In this document: piece by piece, positions 1 through 8,963 of the stretch | How the letters are laid out: each line of letters starts with the position of its first letter | How positions within the stretch are numbered: the first letter of the stretch is position 1 | NCBI RefSeq assembly: GCF_019669905.1 | Contig: NZ_AP019777.1 | Location: 4,402,001 to 4,466,000 of the forward strand | DNA from: Methylomonas koyamae | Lineage (GTDB): Bacteria; Pseudomonadota; Gammaproteobacteria; Methylococcales; Methylomonadaceae | Reading direction: 5' to 3' | Length of the DNA stretch: 64,000 bases | Position numbers and translations under genes: made by a program | Notes under the pieces: generated by a model | Databases searched by the model: none | The model's input: the letters and a program-made list of their open reading frames with translations, nothing else | Told to the model about the DNA's origin: nothing

Positions 1-1023
1 GGCACCCACGGCAAAACCACCACCACCAGCATGTTGAGCTGGATCTTGGAATTCAACGGCTTCAAACCCGGCTTTTTAATCGGCGGTATTCCCTTGAATT
101 TCGGCATCTCGGCCCGGCTGGGCGAGTCGGATTTCTTCGTCATCGAAGCCGACGAATACGACTGCGCCTTCTTCGACAAGCGCTCCAAGTTCGTCCACTA
201 CCGGCCCCGCACCGCAATCCTGAACAACCTGGAATACGACCACGCCGACATCTTCGAAAACCTGGACGCGATCAAAAAGCAGTTCCACCATTTGGTCAGA
301 ACCATACCCGGCCAGGGTTTGATTATCGCTCCCGACTGCGAGAAACACGTCGCCGAAGTGCTGGAAATGGGCTGCTGGACCCCGGTACAAATTACCGCCA
401 TCGACGCGCCGGCGCCGTGGCAAGCGCAATTGCTGGCCGACGACGGCAGCAGCTTCGCGGTGCATTTCGAAGGCCAAGAGCAAGGCACGGTCGCATGGCC
501 CCTGACCGGCAAACACAACGTCTACAACGCCCTTTCGGCTATCGCCGCCGCTCGCCACGTCGGCGTGCAAGCGGGCGACGCGATTGCCGCGTTGGCCAAA
601 TTCCAAAACGTCAAGCGGCGGATGGAAGTTATCGTCAAAAAGAACGGCATCACCGTTTACGACGACTTCGCCCACCACCCGACCGCGATCCAGACCACGC
701 TGGACGGCCTGCGCAAACAAGTCGGCAACGAAAAAATCCTGGCCATCGTCGAACCGCGCTCCAACACGATGCGCCTGGGCGTGCATACCCAATCGCTGGC
801 CGAATCGCTGAACCAAGCCGACCGCGCCATCATTTTTCAGCCGGATGGGCTGGGTTGGGATTTGAGCCAATTGTTGAAATACGCCGACAACATCGAGATT
901 TGCACCGACCTGGACGCCATCGTCGAAACCATCCGCGCCGAAGCCGACGGCGTCTGCCACGTCTTGTTGATGAGCAACGGCAGTTTCGGCGGCATCTACC
1001 AGCGGCTGCGCGACAGTTTATGA
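1..1023 (+). CDS. mpl: UDP-N-acetylmuramate:L-Ala-gamma-D-Glu-meso-DAP ligase, 3' part
   Basis: This is the C-terminal roughly 340 residues of a Mur ligase; the start lies before the window (the family is about 450 residues). The frame is open from base 1 with the ATP-binding loop GTHGKTTTT, so the ATG at 31 is internal. Further on are NNLEYDHADIF, GKHNVYNALSA, the DDFAHHPTA motif of Mpl/MurC and EPRSNTMRLGVH, which is typical of Mpl rather than MurC. Mpl reattaches the recycled tripeptide to UDP-MurNAc in cytoplasmic peptidoglycan recycling. The stop overlaps the next start as ATGA, implying translational coupling. Confidence 0.95.
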   Translation, partial: GTHGKTTTTSMLSWILEFNGFKPGFLIGGIPLNFGISARLGESDFFVIEADEYDCAFFDKRSKFVHYRPRTAILNNLEYDHADIFENLDAIKKQFHHLVRTIPGQGLIIAPDCEKHVAEVLEMGCWTPVQITAIDAPAPWQAQLLADDGSSFAVHFEGQEQGTVAWPLTGKHNVYNALSAIAAARHVGVQAGDAIAALAKFQNVKRRMEVIVKKNGITVYDDFAHHPTAIQTTLDGLRKQVGNEKILAIVEPRSNTMRLGVHTQSLAESLNQADRAIIFQPDGLGWDLSQLLKYADNIEICTDLDAIVETIRAEADGVCHVLLMSNGSFGGIYQRLRDSL

Positions 1024-1310
1024 GCCATCGCGTCGAAATCCGCTACTGCACCCAATGCCGCTGGCTGCTGCGCGCCGCCTGGATGGCGCAAGAGCTGTTG
1101 ACCACCTTCGATAGCGAATTAAGCGAACTGGCGCTGCAACCCGGCACCGGCGGCATTTTCGAAGTGTCCGCCGACGGCGTCCCGGTCTGGTCGCGTAAAG
1201 AACGCGGCCGTTTCCCCGAAATCACCGAATTGAAGCAATTGGTCAGAGACGTCATCGCGCCGGAAAGGGATTTGGGACACATCGACCGTAAACCGTCGCC
1301 GCAGTCTTAA
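1020..1310 (+). CDS. SelT/SelW/SelH family (Rdx) protein, Cys form
   Basis: This 96-residue protein begins with a beta strand running straight into a CxxC motif (VEIRYCTQC), followed by a helix containing WLLRAAWMAQELL and a strand ending in GGIFEVSADG. This is the thioredoxin-like Rdx fold of the SelW/SelT/SelH family, here with Cys instead of selenocysteine. A redox role through the CxxC pair is expected from the family; the substrate is unknown. The start overlaps the mpl stop by 4 nt (ATGA), so the two are co-translated. Confidence 0.85.
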   Translation: MSHRVEIRYCTQCRWLLRAAWMAQELLTTFDSELSELALQPGTGGIFEVSADGVPVWSRKERGRFPEITELKQLVRDVIAPERDLGHIDRKPSPQS

Positions 1311-1649
1311 GCCGGCAGAGCGGACAATGAACCAGCCCGCTCGTCTCCGGTAGCGTAAGCGCAATCCGAGCCCCCGCTGCAACTGTTGGCGGCCCGGATC
1401 GGGCATATACTCATCCCTGCCACCGGGCAAGGCCGAGCTACCGGACCAATTACCGGCCCTAACCCGGGCGGTTAATTCGCCTGCCGCTTCATAAACCTGG
1501 CTCTGCCGGAACCCAGTGCCATTTAGCCCGGCCGGGCAAACCGGTGCTGGGCAAAGCGGCAACATGGGGAGTGCATCGGATCGGTTAGTCAAATAGTTGG
1601 CGGGTTTTCTGCAGCCCGGCACTATCAATTCAATCAAAGGGGGTACAGC
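1311..1649. other. intergenic region, 339 bp
   Basis: No convincing gene, repeat or strong terminator was seen. The last 20 bases carry the ribosome binding site (AAAGGGGG) of the muramidase gene. Confidence 0.5.
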
Positions 1650-2426
1650 ATGAGTTTTCAAGGTCAAGGCCGCCCGCTAAGCGGCGCAGGTATCGAGCAG
1701 GTGTGCAGCACATTAGGTGTCGCCCAGCCGGAAGTGTGGGCGGTGCTTAGCGTGGAAACGCGCGGCTTCGGTTTTTTAAAAGACCGCCGCCCACAGATAC
1801 TGTTCGAACGCCACATTTTCCACAACCAAACCGGCGGCCGCTTCGACAACAGCGCTCCGGACATCAGCAACAGCAAGGCCGGCGGCTACATCGGCGGAGA
1901 GGCGGAATACGACCGTCTGAACACGGCAATCGGCCTGGACCAAGCCGCGGCGCTGAAAAGTGCGTCCTGGGGTATCGGGCAGGTGATGGGATTTAACTTC
2001 GCGGACGCCGGGTTTGCCAATGTGGCAGACATGGTTGCCGCATTCGTTGAAGACGAGAACGCACAACTGCTGGCGATGGCCAATTTTATCAAAGCCAACG
2101 GACTGGCCGGCGCCATGCAAAAGGGCAAGTGGGACGCGTTTGCCCGTGGCTATAACGGCCCGAGCTTCGAAAAAAACCAATACGACACCCGCCTGGCCGC
2201 CGCCCACGCCCGTTACCAGGTGATGCTGCCGGACTTGAGCTTGCGCACGGCACAAGCGGCGCTGCTATATCTCGGTTTCGACCCCGGCACTATCGACGGC
2301 GTAACCGGCAAGCGCACCCGCTCGGCAATTATTGCCTTTCAAGAAAAAGCCGGCCTGCCCGAAACCGGGGAACTGGACACCGACACGGAAAGCACGCTGC
2401 TTGGCGAGGCGTTTAAGTCTGACTAG
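1650..2426 (+). CDS. N-acetylmuramidase (DUF3380-type) with C-terminal peptidoglycan-binding domain
   Basis: The protein has 258 residues. Residues 1-190 match the muramidase family of phage-like endolysins: an early VETRGFGFL segment with the likely catalytic Glu, ILFERHIFH, SASWGIGQVMGFN, and YNGPSFEKNQYDTRLAAAH near the end. Residues 200-255 form a PG_binding_1 domain (AQAALLYLGFDPGTIDGVTG, then IIAFQEKAGLPETGELD). It should cleave the glycan backbone of peptidoglycan. No signal peptide is visible, as in phage lysins that depend on a holin or another exporter. There are no phage genes nearby. The start is set by AAAGGGGG 7 nt upstream of the ATG. Confidence 0.85.
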   Translation: MSFQGQGRPLSGAGIEQVCSTLGVAQPEVWAVLSVETRGFGFLKDRRPQILFERHIFHNQTGGRFDNSAPDISNSKAGGYIGGEAEYDRLNTAIGLDQAAALKSASWGIGQVMGFNFADAGFANVADMVAAFVEDENAQLLAMANFIKANGLAGAMQKGKWDAFARGYNGPSFEKNQYDTRLAAAHARYQVMLPDLSLRTAQAALLYLGFDPGTIDGVTGKRTRSAIIAFQEKAGLPETGELDTDTESTLLGEAFKSD

Positions 2427-2632
2427 GCGCGTCCGCGCAACAGCAATGTAGACCAACCGAATTGCTGTAGATCGAGCAGCGTCCCTGTTCTTTGGTCGCA
2501 GTCGGCGTGGATTTGCAAAAACCAGCGGCCCTGCCGATTGCGACTTACCGCCATGGCCGCTCTACGCGAAAAGTAACAGGATTTTTCACTTAACCAGCTG
2601 TTCAATTTTTCGGTGTCACCCCTGCCCAACAT
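2423..2632 (-). CDS. hypothetical small protein (69 aa)
   Basis: This open frame begins at an ATG just downstream of the PEP-CTERM gene end and overlaps the muramidase stop by 4 bases in convergent orientation. The product contains WLSEKSCYFSRRAAMAVSRN, RWFLQIHADCDQRTGTLLDL and FGWSTLLLRGRA, a composition more like a real protein than the Arg/Ala-rich shadows common in this GC-rich DNA. No family is recognised and no strong ribosome binding site is visible, so it may be spurious. Confidence 0.35.
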   Translation of the reverse strand: MLGRGDTEKLNSWLSEKSCYFSRRAAMAVSRNRQGRWFLQIHADCDQRTGTLLDLQQFGWSTLLLRGRA

Positions 2633-2640
2633 TGCGACTT

Positions 2641-5253
2641 TTACGATAGCCGCGCGCGATTGAGAATATGGTGGCGCGACTTGGCCAGCATGCCCAGCAA
2701 ACCGCCCAGGAACAGCCAAGCCGTAGTCGGCAGCGGCACGGCGGCGACCCGCAGGCTGCCGTTGGCGGCCAAGTTGGAAAAGTCGAGTAGCTTGCGGTCC
2801 ACGCCGACGACGCTGATGCGGTCCGGGTTGAAACTGCCGCTGAAGCTGCTGAAATTAAACAGGCTGAAACTGCTGCCCGCCGTGGGAGTGAAATTGCCGC
2901 CAAACACCAGCGCCAGGGTGCCGTTAAAATCCAGATGATCGATATTTAACAACTGGTCGTATTCGCTGCCGGGGCTGTTGCCAAAGATTTCCATGGTCAG
3001 CACCGTCGTTGAATTAAAGCTGGCATTGCCACCGTGAAAATCGATGGCGGCCGGGCTGTTGCCGGGTTTGTAGGCGCCATGAAAGGCAATGTCGCCGCTA
3101 AAGCCGCCGGCACCGTTGACGTCGTTCAAAAAGGTCAGCGTGCCGCCGGTGCCACCAACCTGACCGTTATTGGTGAAGTTACCCAAAATGCTGGCGTTGC
3201 CGGTGTAGTTCAAGGTTTCACCGCTGCCCAGATCGGCGCCGTTGATGGTACTGAGCTTGCCGCCATCCGCTAAAATGGTAGCCCAGCCAAGGTTAGCCTT
3301 GTCTTTATCCAACAGATTAACTTGGTTAGGGCCGACGCTCAAAATGCCACCAAAATCGAAACCATTGGCTGAATTGGTAGTGCCCAAATCCAGATTTCCG
3401 CCAACAGCTTCAATGAAATTTGCGGCGCTTCCCCCTGAGACAGCAGCAGCCACTGTGCCGAAACCGGCCAGTGTCTGGATGTTATTCATATTCAAATTGG
3501 GGGATAGCTTGGCGGCGATAGTGCCGCCGCTTAAACGCAGCATGTCCGCTTTAAGCTCGCCACCATTCAGAATCAGCAAATTCCCAGCATTGACGGCCAA
3601 GGTGGTGGCGTCGATTTTACCTCTTAGATCCAGGATACCCGCTTGAACATGGCCACCGCTTATATTGAGTAAATTCCCACTATTAACGGTCAGGGTATTC
3701 ACCACTGCCAAGGTTTTGCCGTCGGTCAAAGTGGTCGTCGCGCCGAACATCGGGTTGTTGCCCAAGCTTACCCCATTGCTGCCGGTAATATTCAGGGTGC
3801 CGGCTGTCCAGTTGAATTGCCCGCCCGCGCTGGGAGTAATGTCCGGGGTTTGGACGCTGAGCGTACCGCCATTCAGGTTCAAAATACCCTGATTGCCGAT
3901 AGTTAAGTGGTTGCCGACCGACACTTCGCCATGATTTTCGATATTCAGGGTCGCTTGGCCGTTGCCACCGACGGTCAAATTGCCGCGGTTTTCCCATAGC
4001 GAATTGGCTCCTGTAACCGTAACATTACTGCTGCCGCGCGCAAATTCGCCCATCAAGCCGTTAAGGTCGGTGACTTTACCGCCATTTTCGATGTTCAAAC
4101 TGCCTATACCGTTAACTCCAACGAATAACTCGCCGCTGTTCTCCCACAACGAATTGGTGCCCTTGACGGTAGCTACGCTCGTAGCTCCTGAATAGACCGC
4201 CAAGGATCCATAAGCATTGCTGACTTTACCGCCATTCTCGATATTCAAGATACCGTTACCGTTTCCACCCACCATCAAATAGTCGCTGACAGTCCACACC
4301 GAATCGGCGCCGCTGATCGTTGCTGTACCGATGCCTATCTGGTTTCCCAAGATACCGAAAGTACTATTTACATGGCCACCATCCTGCACGTTAAGTGTTC
4401 CGACGCCGTAAGAACCAATATCCACGGCTCCACTGTTGGCCCACAGTGAGTTTGCGCCAGTAACAGTAACAGTGGCATTGCTACTGGGAGCTAAGCCAAT
4501 AACACCGCTGCTATCGCTCACTTTGCCGCCATTTTCGATGTTCAAACTGCCTTTACCGAATTTTCCAACAAATACCTCGCCGCTGTTCTGCCACAACGAA
4601 TTGCTCCCCGTTACGGTGACGCTCCCTTGCCCGGAGTCCTGATTGCCTACAATGCCTGTTTGATTACGTAGTGTGCTACCCGATTGCAAGACCAGATTGG
4701 CCGCGCCACTGTCGCCGACGACGAAATCGACATTGCTGTTGTTGATAGCGGTTTTATTGCTCAAGCTTAGGCTCAAGCTTAGGCTATGGTCGCCAAGCGT
4801 TACCGCCCCATTGACGGCCATGCCTGCCGTGCCCCCATCCCAGGTTTGATCGACATCCACGCTGATTGGCATATTGATGGTTTGCAGGTTATTGCTGAGA
4901 TTGGTGATGTTGCCGGTGCTGGTGATGGCATTGCCGTTTAACTGAAAAGCCCCGGCACTCGGCGCAAAGCTTATCCCGCCGACCACAAAGCCCGGCACCG
5001 CGTCGTTGACGGGCGTTAATCGGGTGTTGCCGTCAAAAACCAAGCTGTCGCCTGCAGTGGGCACCACGTCGTTGTTGGTCCAGTTGGTATTGGGGTTGAA
5101 GAGATTATTGTTGGCATAAAACCAACTGTCGCTGTCGCCGCTGCCGTCCCAGACCAGTTCGTAGGCGTGAACGGTTGGCGCGAGTACTGCACTTGATAAC
5201 AGACTGCTGAGAGCAATGGCTAAAGGATGGCGCTTGAATGACGACGGTTGCAT
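2641..5253 (-). CDS. PEP-CTERM surface protein with T5SS/PEP-CTERM-associated repeats (paralog 1)
   Basis: The protein has 870 residues. A signal peptide covers about residues 1-30 (LAIALSSLLSSAVLA, then HAYELVW). From about residue 170 to 480 there are six or more repeats of 40-45 residues of the type NSLWxNSGxxxVG...GxLNIENGGKV, the repeat shared by autotransporters and PEP-CTERM proteins and expected to form a beta-helix. A Gly/Asn-rich segment follows, and the end is a PEP-CTERM-like sorting signal: VPLPTTAWLFLGGLLGML plus basic residues. Such proteins are recognised by an exosortase/archaeosortase-type enzyme, which is not in this window. CAGGAG lies 8 nt before the ATG. It is followed 58 bp upstream by its paralog in the same orientation. 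Confidence 0.85.
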   Translation of the reverse strand: MQPSSFKRHPLAIALSSLLSSAVLAPTVHAYELVWDGSGDSDSWFYANNNLFNPNTNWTNNDVVPTAGDSLVFDGNTRLTPVNDAVPGFVVGGISFAPSAGAFQLNGNAITSTGNITNLSNNLQTINMPISVDVDQTWDGGTAGMAVNGAVTLGDHSLSLSLSLSNKTAINNSNVDFVVGDSGAANLVLQSGSTLRNQTGIVGNQDSGQGSVTVTGSNSLWQNSGEVFVGKFGKGSLNIENGGKVSDSSGVIGLAPSSNATVTVTGANSLWANSGAVDIGSYGVGTLNVQDGGHVNSTFGILGNQIGIGTATISGADSVWTVSDYLMVGGNGNGILNIENGGKVSNAYGSLAVYSGATSVATVKGTNSLWENSGELFVGVNGIGSLNIENGGKVTDLNGLMGEFARGSSNVTVTGANSLWENRGNLTVGGNGQATLNIENHGEVSVGNHLTIGNQGILNLNGGTLSVQTPDITPSAGGQFNWTAGTLNITGSNGVSLGNNPMFGATTTLTDGKTLAVVNTLTVNSGNLLNISGGHVQAGILDLRGKIDATTLAVNAGNLLILNGGELKADMLRLSGGTIAAKLSPNLNMNNIQTLAGFGTVAAAVSGGSAANFIEAVGGNLDLGTTNSANGFDFGGILSVGPNQVNLLDKDKANLGWATILADGGKLSTINGADLGSGETLNYTGNASILGNFTNNGQVGGTGGTLTFLNDVNGAGGFSGDIAFHGAYKPGNSPAAIDFHGGNASFNSTTVLTMEIFGNSPGSEYDQLLNIDHLDFNGTLALVFGGNFTPTAGSSFSLFNFSSFSGSFNPDRISVVGVDRKLLDFSNLAANGSLRVAAVPLPTTAWLFLGGLLGMLAKSRHHILNRARLS

Positions 5254-5311
5254 GGGTATTCTCCTGGAAAAGTAGGTTGGTTAAAGCGTTAACAAACAAT
5301 GCGCAGGCTGC

Positions 5312-8191
5312 TTAGAAGGCTTGGCTGCCGTGGTTTTTGCGACGACTCACCAGCAAGGTGGTCATCAAGCCGGATAAAAACAGCCAGGTTGCCGCCGGTA
5401 AAGGCACCGCCGCGACTTGCAACGTGCCGGTGCTGGCCAGCTTAGTGAAATCCAGCAAATTGCGATCAAAACCGGCGACGGTAATGTGGCTTGGGTCCAA
5501 ACTGCCGCTGAAGCTGCTGAAATCGAACAGCTTGAAACTGCTGCCCGCCGTGGGCGTGAAGTTACCGCCGAACACCAGCGCCAGGGTGCCGTTAAAATCA
5601 AAATGGCCGATGTTCAACAACTGGTCGTATTCGCTGCCGGGGCTGTTGCCAAAGATTTCCATCGTCAGCACCGAGCTTGCACCAAAGCGGAGGCTACCGC
5701 CGTGGAAGTCGATGGCGGCCGGGCTGTTACCGGGATTGTAGTTGCCGCGAAAAACAACGTTGCCGCCAAACCCACCGGCGCCATTCACATCGTTCAGGAA
5801 AGTCAACCTGCCCCTCGATCCAGTCACCAGGCCGTTGTTGGTGAAGTCACCCAAAATGCTGGCGCTACCCGTGTAATTCAGCGTTTCGCCGTCGCCCAAA
5901 TCGACGCCGTTGATGCTTTCAAGTTTGCCACCCTTACCCAAACTGGTGAAGACGCCCAAATGGGCTTTATCTTTATCCTGCAACGTTACTTGATTTGAGC
6001 CGACATCGAGCTTGCCGCCAAATTCGAAACCTTGAGTGGAATTGGCGTTGCCCAGCACCAGTTTGCCGCTATTGGCGCGGATGGTGTTGGCCGCCGTGCC
6101 GCCGCTCACGGTCGTTGTCAGCGTGCCGTAACCGGACAAGGTGCCGATGTCGTTCATATCCAGATGGCTACCGTTATGGAAGACCATTTGTCCGCCGTTC
6201 AATGCCAGCGTACCGGCCTTCAGCGAGCCGCCGTTTAGCCATAATAAACTGCCGCTGTTGATGTTCAGGCTGTTGGTCACCGCCAAGGTTTTACCGCTGG
6301 TCAGGGTGGTGAACGGGCCAAAAATCTCACTGTGGCCCAAGGTCACGCCGTCGGCACCAGTGATGCTCAAGGTGCCGGCGAGCCAGTTAAACCGCCCGCC
6401 AGGCGCAGGGCGAACATCGTCTTGATTGACGACTTCGAGCGTGCCGCCGTTCAGATTCACGAGGCCGGTGCTTAAAATGCGTAAGCGTCCGCCAACCGAA
6501 ACCAGGCCCTGGTTTTCGATATTGAGCAGCCCCTTTCCACCCCGGCCGATCAACAGATCGCCTTGGTTCCGCCATTGCGAGCCGTCGCCGTTGACCATCA
6601 CCGTGCCCAAGCCGCCGAGGGCATTGCCGATGACCGCGCTGGCGCTCTCCACTTTTCCGCCATTTTCCACATTCAGCGTGCCGCTGCCTTGATTGCCTAC
6701 CATTAGTCTATCCCGGACAGTCCATGTCGACCCTTGGCCGTTGATGCTGGCTTCGCCCACACCGCCACTAACGTTGCCGATAGTTGCTCTGTCGCTTTTC
6801 ACGCTGCCGCCGTGATCGACGACTAAACTGCCGTTACCCTGATCGCCGACAAACAGCTCGTATTTGTTAAGCCATTGGGCGCCAGAACCCAGCACGCTGA
6901 CCCGGCCGATACTTCGCGAGTTGGCGCCGACGTAACCGAACTGGCTACTGACGGTGCCGCCATGGCGGACGAGTAGTTCGCCTCTACCGTCGGACAGGTA
7001 TCCAACCGACAAATCGCCCGTGCTCAGCAGGGAGCCGGAGTCCTCGATTACAACCTCGCCAATGTACCGATTGCCGATAATGGTTAAAGCGCTTTCCATG
7101 CTTCCGCCCTTGACGATATTCAATTCGCCCGAGCCTTGATCGCCGATGATACTCTCGGCGCTAATCACGGCCCCGCCGTTAGCGATTTTCAAACTGCCTT
7201 GTCCAGGCGCTCCAATAGACAGGCTCTGATTCGTCCACCGCGATCCGGCGCCGTCGATGGTGACTAAGCTGGGATGCATGGAGTTACCGCCACCTATGGA
7301 GCTTTTGCCGGAGTTCAACACACCACCATTGGTCATCCTCAGCGTGCCTTCACCAAGATAGCCAATGTGCAGATCGTCGCTATTGGTCCAACTCGATCCC
7401 TGGCCATCGATAGTCACTTGGGCTCCGTTGCCGAGAGACGCCGTCTTACTGATCACCGAGCCGGAATCGAGGATATTCAGGATGGCTTTGCCGTGCGTGC
7501 CTATATTCATGTTCCCGCTATTGGTCCATTTCGATCCCGAGCCTTGGACGGTCATTTCCGCCGTACTTCCCTGGCCGGCGCCGATGATGGCCGAGACACT
7601 GTCCAGCGTACTCCTGCCTTTCACCAGCAATTGTGCTTCTCCGGTTTCGCCGAGAATCAATGGGTTATTGCCGGCGGAAACCTTGACGTGGCGTAACAAG
7701 GTCAGGGAATGGTCGCCCAAACCGGCGAATTGATTCACTTGCAAAAAGCCGCCGGGGATATTGCCGCCGTCCCAGACCTGATCGGCGCCGATGGCGATCG
7801 GCATATTGATGGTTTGCAGATTGCGGCTGGCGTTGACGATATTGCCCGTGCTGACGATGCGATTGCCGCTTAGAGTAAACGGCATGGCGTCGGCCGCAAA
7901 GGTCATGCCATTGATGGCCAGGCCTTCCGGGCCGTCGTTAAGCGGCGTCAACCGGGTCTTGCCTTTGAAGACCAAGGTATCGCCAGCATTCGGCAGTAAT
8001 AACGGGTCGTTATTGAGCCAGTTGGTATTGGGATGAAGGAAGTCGTTGTTCGAGTAAAACCAACTGTCGTTGTCGCCGCTGCCGTCCCAAACCAGCTCGT
8101 AGGCAAGGACGGGTGAAGTCAAAAGGCCGTTGGATAGGATGCCGGCCAACGCCAGCGCTAATGGGTGAGCTTTGAAATATGGGCGGTACAT
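5312..8191 (-). CDS. PEP-CTERM surface protein with T5SS/PEP-CTERM-associated repeats (paralog 2)
   Basis: The protein has 959 residues and the same layout as its downstream neighbour: a signal peptide ending near VLAYELVW, the shared segment DGSGDNDSWFY..NPNTNW, about eight repeats of the type GSGxxWxNxGxLxxGxxGxGxLxIxNGGxV, and the end VPLPAATWLFLSGLMTTLL followed by SRRKN. The last 300 residues of the two paralogs are nearly the same (for example GNFTPTAGSSF and NSPGSEYDQLLNI), pointing to a tandem duplication with diverging repeat regions. The role is probably an extracellular or outer-surface adhesin or matrix component; this is inference. TGGAG lies upstream of the start. Confidence 0.85.
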   Translation of the reverse strand: MYRPYFKAHPLALALAGILSNGLLTSPVLAYELVWDGSGDNDSWFYSNNDFLHPNTNWLNNDPLLLPNAGDTLVFKGKTRLTPLNDGPEGLAINGMTFAADAMPFTLSGNRIVSTGNIVNASRNLQTINMPIAIGADQVWDGGNIPGGFLQVNQFAGLGDHSLTLLRHVKVSAGNNPLILGETGEAQLLVKGRSTLDSVSAIIGAGQGSTAEMTVQGSGSKWTNSGNMNIGTHGKAILNILDSGSVISKTASLGNGAQVTIDGQGSSWTNSDDLHIGYLGEGTLRMTNGGVLNSGKSSIGGGNSMHPSLVTIDGAGSRWTNQSLSIGAPGQGSLKIANGGAVISAESIIGDQGSGELNIVKGGSMESALTIIGNRYIGEVVIEDSGSLLSTGDLSVGYLSDGRGELLVRHGGTVSSQFGYVGANSRSIGRVSVLGSGAQWLNKYELFVGDQGNGSLVVDHGGSVKSDRATIGNVSGGVGEASINGQGSTWTVRDRLMVGNQGSGTLNVENGGKVESASAVIGNALGGLGTVMVNGDGSQWRNQGDLLIGRGGKGLLNIENQGLVSVGGRLRILSTGLVNLNGGTLEVVNQDDVRPAPGGRFNWLAGTLSITGADGVTLGHSEIFGPFTTLTSGKTLAVTNSLNINSGSLLWLNGGSLKAGTLALNGGQMVFHNGSHLDMNDIGTLSGYGTLTTTVSGGTAANTIRANSGKLVLGNANSTQGFEFGGKLDVGSNQVTLQDKDKAHLGVFTSLGKGGKLESINGVDLGDGETLNYTGSASILGDFTNNGLVTGSRGRLTFLNDVNGAGGFGGNVVFRGNYNPGNSPAAIDFHGGSLRFGASSVLTMEIFGNSPGSEYDQLLNIGHFDFNGTLALVFGGNFTPTAGSSFKLFDFSSFSGSLDPSHITVAGFDRNLLDFTKLASTGTLQVAAVPLPAATWLFLSGLMTTLLVSRRKNHGSQAF

Positions 8192-8542
8192 GATGCTGCT
8201 CCAGAGTAAACGATAAAAGTGTTGTCTCGGAGGCGGTTTGTCGCTAACCGATGTCCGATGGTTGGCGTTTACTTGTCATTTCTTGTGCCAATTGCCGCGT
8301 GTTTGCTGCTGTTGCCCTGTAAGCGATTGTTTTAATGTTGTTTTGGTCTTGTTGTTTAAGGCATTTCAGGTTGGCGGCGATGAGCCGGCGGGCGGAAGCG
8401 GCGACGATATGTCGCTCAATTTACGATATATCGTCTATTTTCAGGCCGATCAGGGCCTGTCGCCGGCAGGTGCATGGCCGCAAAATAGCGACAGGCGCTT
8501 CGCAATAAACGGCGCGGAGGCTGTTCAATGCCTATGGACAGG
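8192..8542. other. intergenic region upstream of the PEP-CTERM pair
   Basis: No gene was found. It should hold the promoter for the minus-strand PEP-CTERM genes. It contains a perfect 12-bp palindrome ACGATATATCGT (8423-8434) and an inverted pair GCCTGTCGC (8455-8463) / GCGACAGGC (8488-8496) that could form a 9-bp stem. Confidence 0.45.
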
Positions 8543-8575
8543 CCCGTAGGTCCGATTAGCGATAGCGTATTCGGA
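8543..8575 (+). repeat. REP-like palindromic element, copy 1
   Basis: The element reads CCCGTAGG, then TCCGATTAGC, GATAGCG and TATTCGGA, an imperfect palindrome. Copies 2 and 3 (8594-8631, 8964-9001) are the same type in the opposite orientation, so copies 1 and 2 form an inverted pair like a BIME. No RAYT transposase is in the window. Confidence 0.6.
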
Positions 8576-8593
8576 CGCATGTTTGACCTCGTT

Positions 8594-8631
8594 CCTCCGA
8601 TTACACTTCGCTAATCGGAGCTACGCGGGCT
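8594..8631 (-). repeat. REP-like palindromic element, copy 2
   Basis: The 38-bp element (CTCCGATTA, CACTTCGC, TAATCGGAG, CTACGCGGGCT) differs by one base from copy 3 at 8964-9001. It directly abuts the RHS core fragment. Confidence 0.65.
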
Positions 8632-8922
8632 GAGCGCATTCCAGAAGGCCGACTTCAGTTCGGTTTGCGAGCGGTCGATTGCGCCGCGGGCGTCGCTCCG
8701 GAAGTGGTTGAGTTGTTGGCCGGTCGCGGGAGCGCCCATCACCGTCCCCAACAATTGCTGGCTATCCGGATCGTACCGATAATCCGCCGTGCCGCCGGTA
8801 GGGCTGGCCTGCCGGGCACGGTTACCGACCGTATCGTATTGGTAGCTCTGGTTTTGCATTGGGTTGGCATGATTCAGGGCGGTTAGTTCGCCGACGGCGT
8901 CGTAGATGTAATTTTGTCGGGT
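8632..8922 (-). pseudogene. RHS core fragment (truncated duplicate)
   Basis: The minus strand encodes YD-repeat sequence (NQSYQYDTVGNRARQ, TADYRYDPDSQQLLGTVMG, ATGQQLNHFRSDARGAIDRS) that is nearly identical to the part of the large RHS gene at about 11663-11948. It has no proper start, and it ends at the neighbouring REP-like element instead of continuing into the RHS core. It is therefore a duplicated, decayed piece, flanked on both sides by REP-like copies. Confidence 0.8.
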
Positions 8923-8963
8923 AAGAAACAGGCCCGCGGTGCGAGGCCTACCCGGCTTTCGCT

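Noticed and set aside
417..1310. 297-codon plus-strand frame overlapping mpl
   Set aside because: It is Arg-rich shadow sequence except for the last 96 codons, which are the real SelW-like gene starting at 1020.
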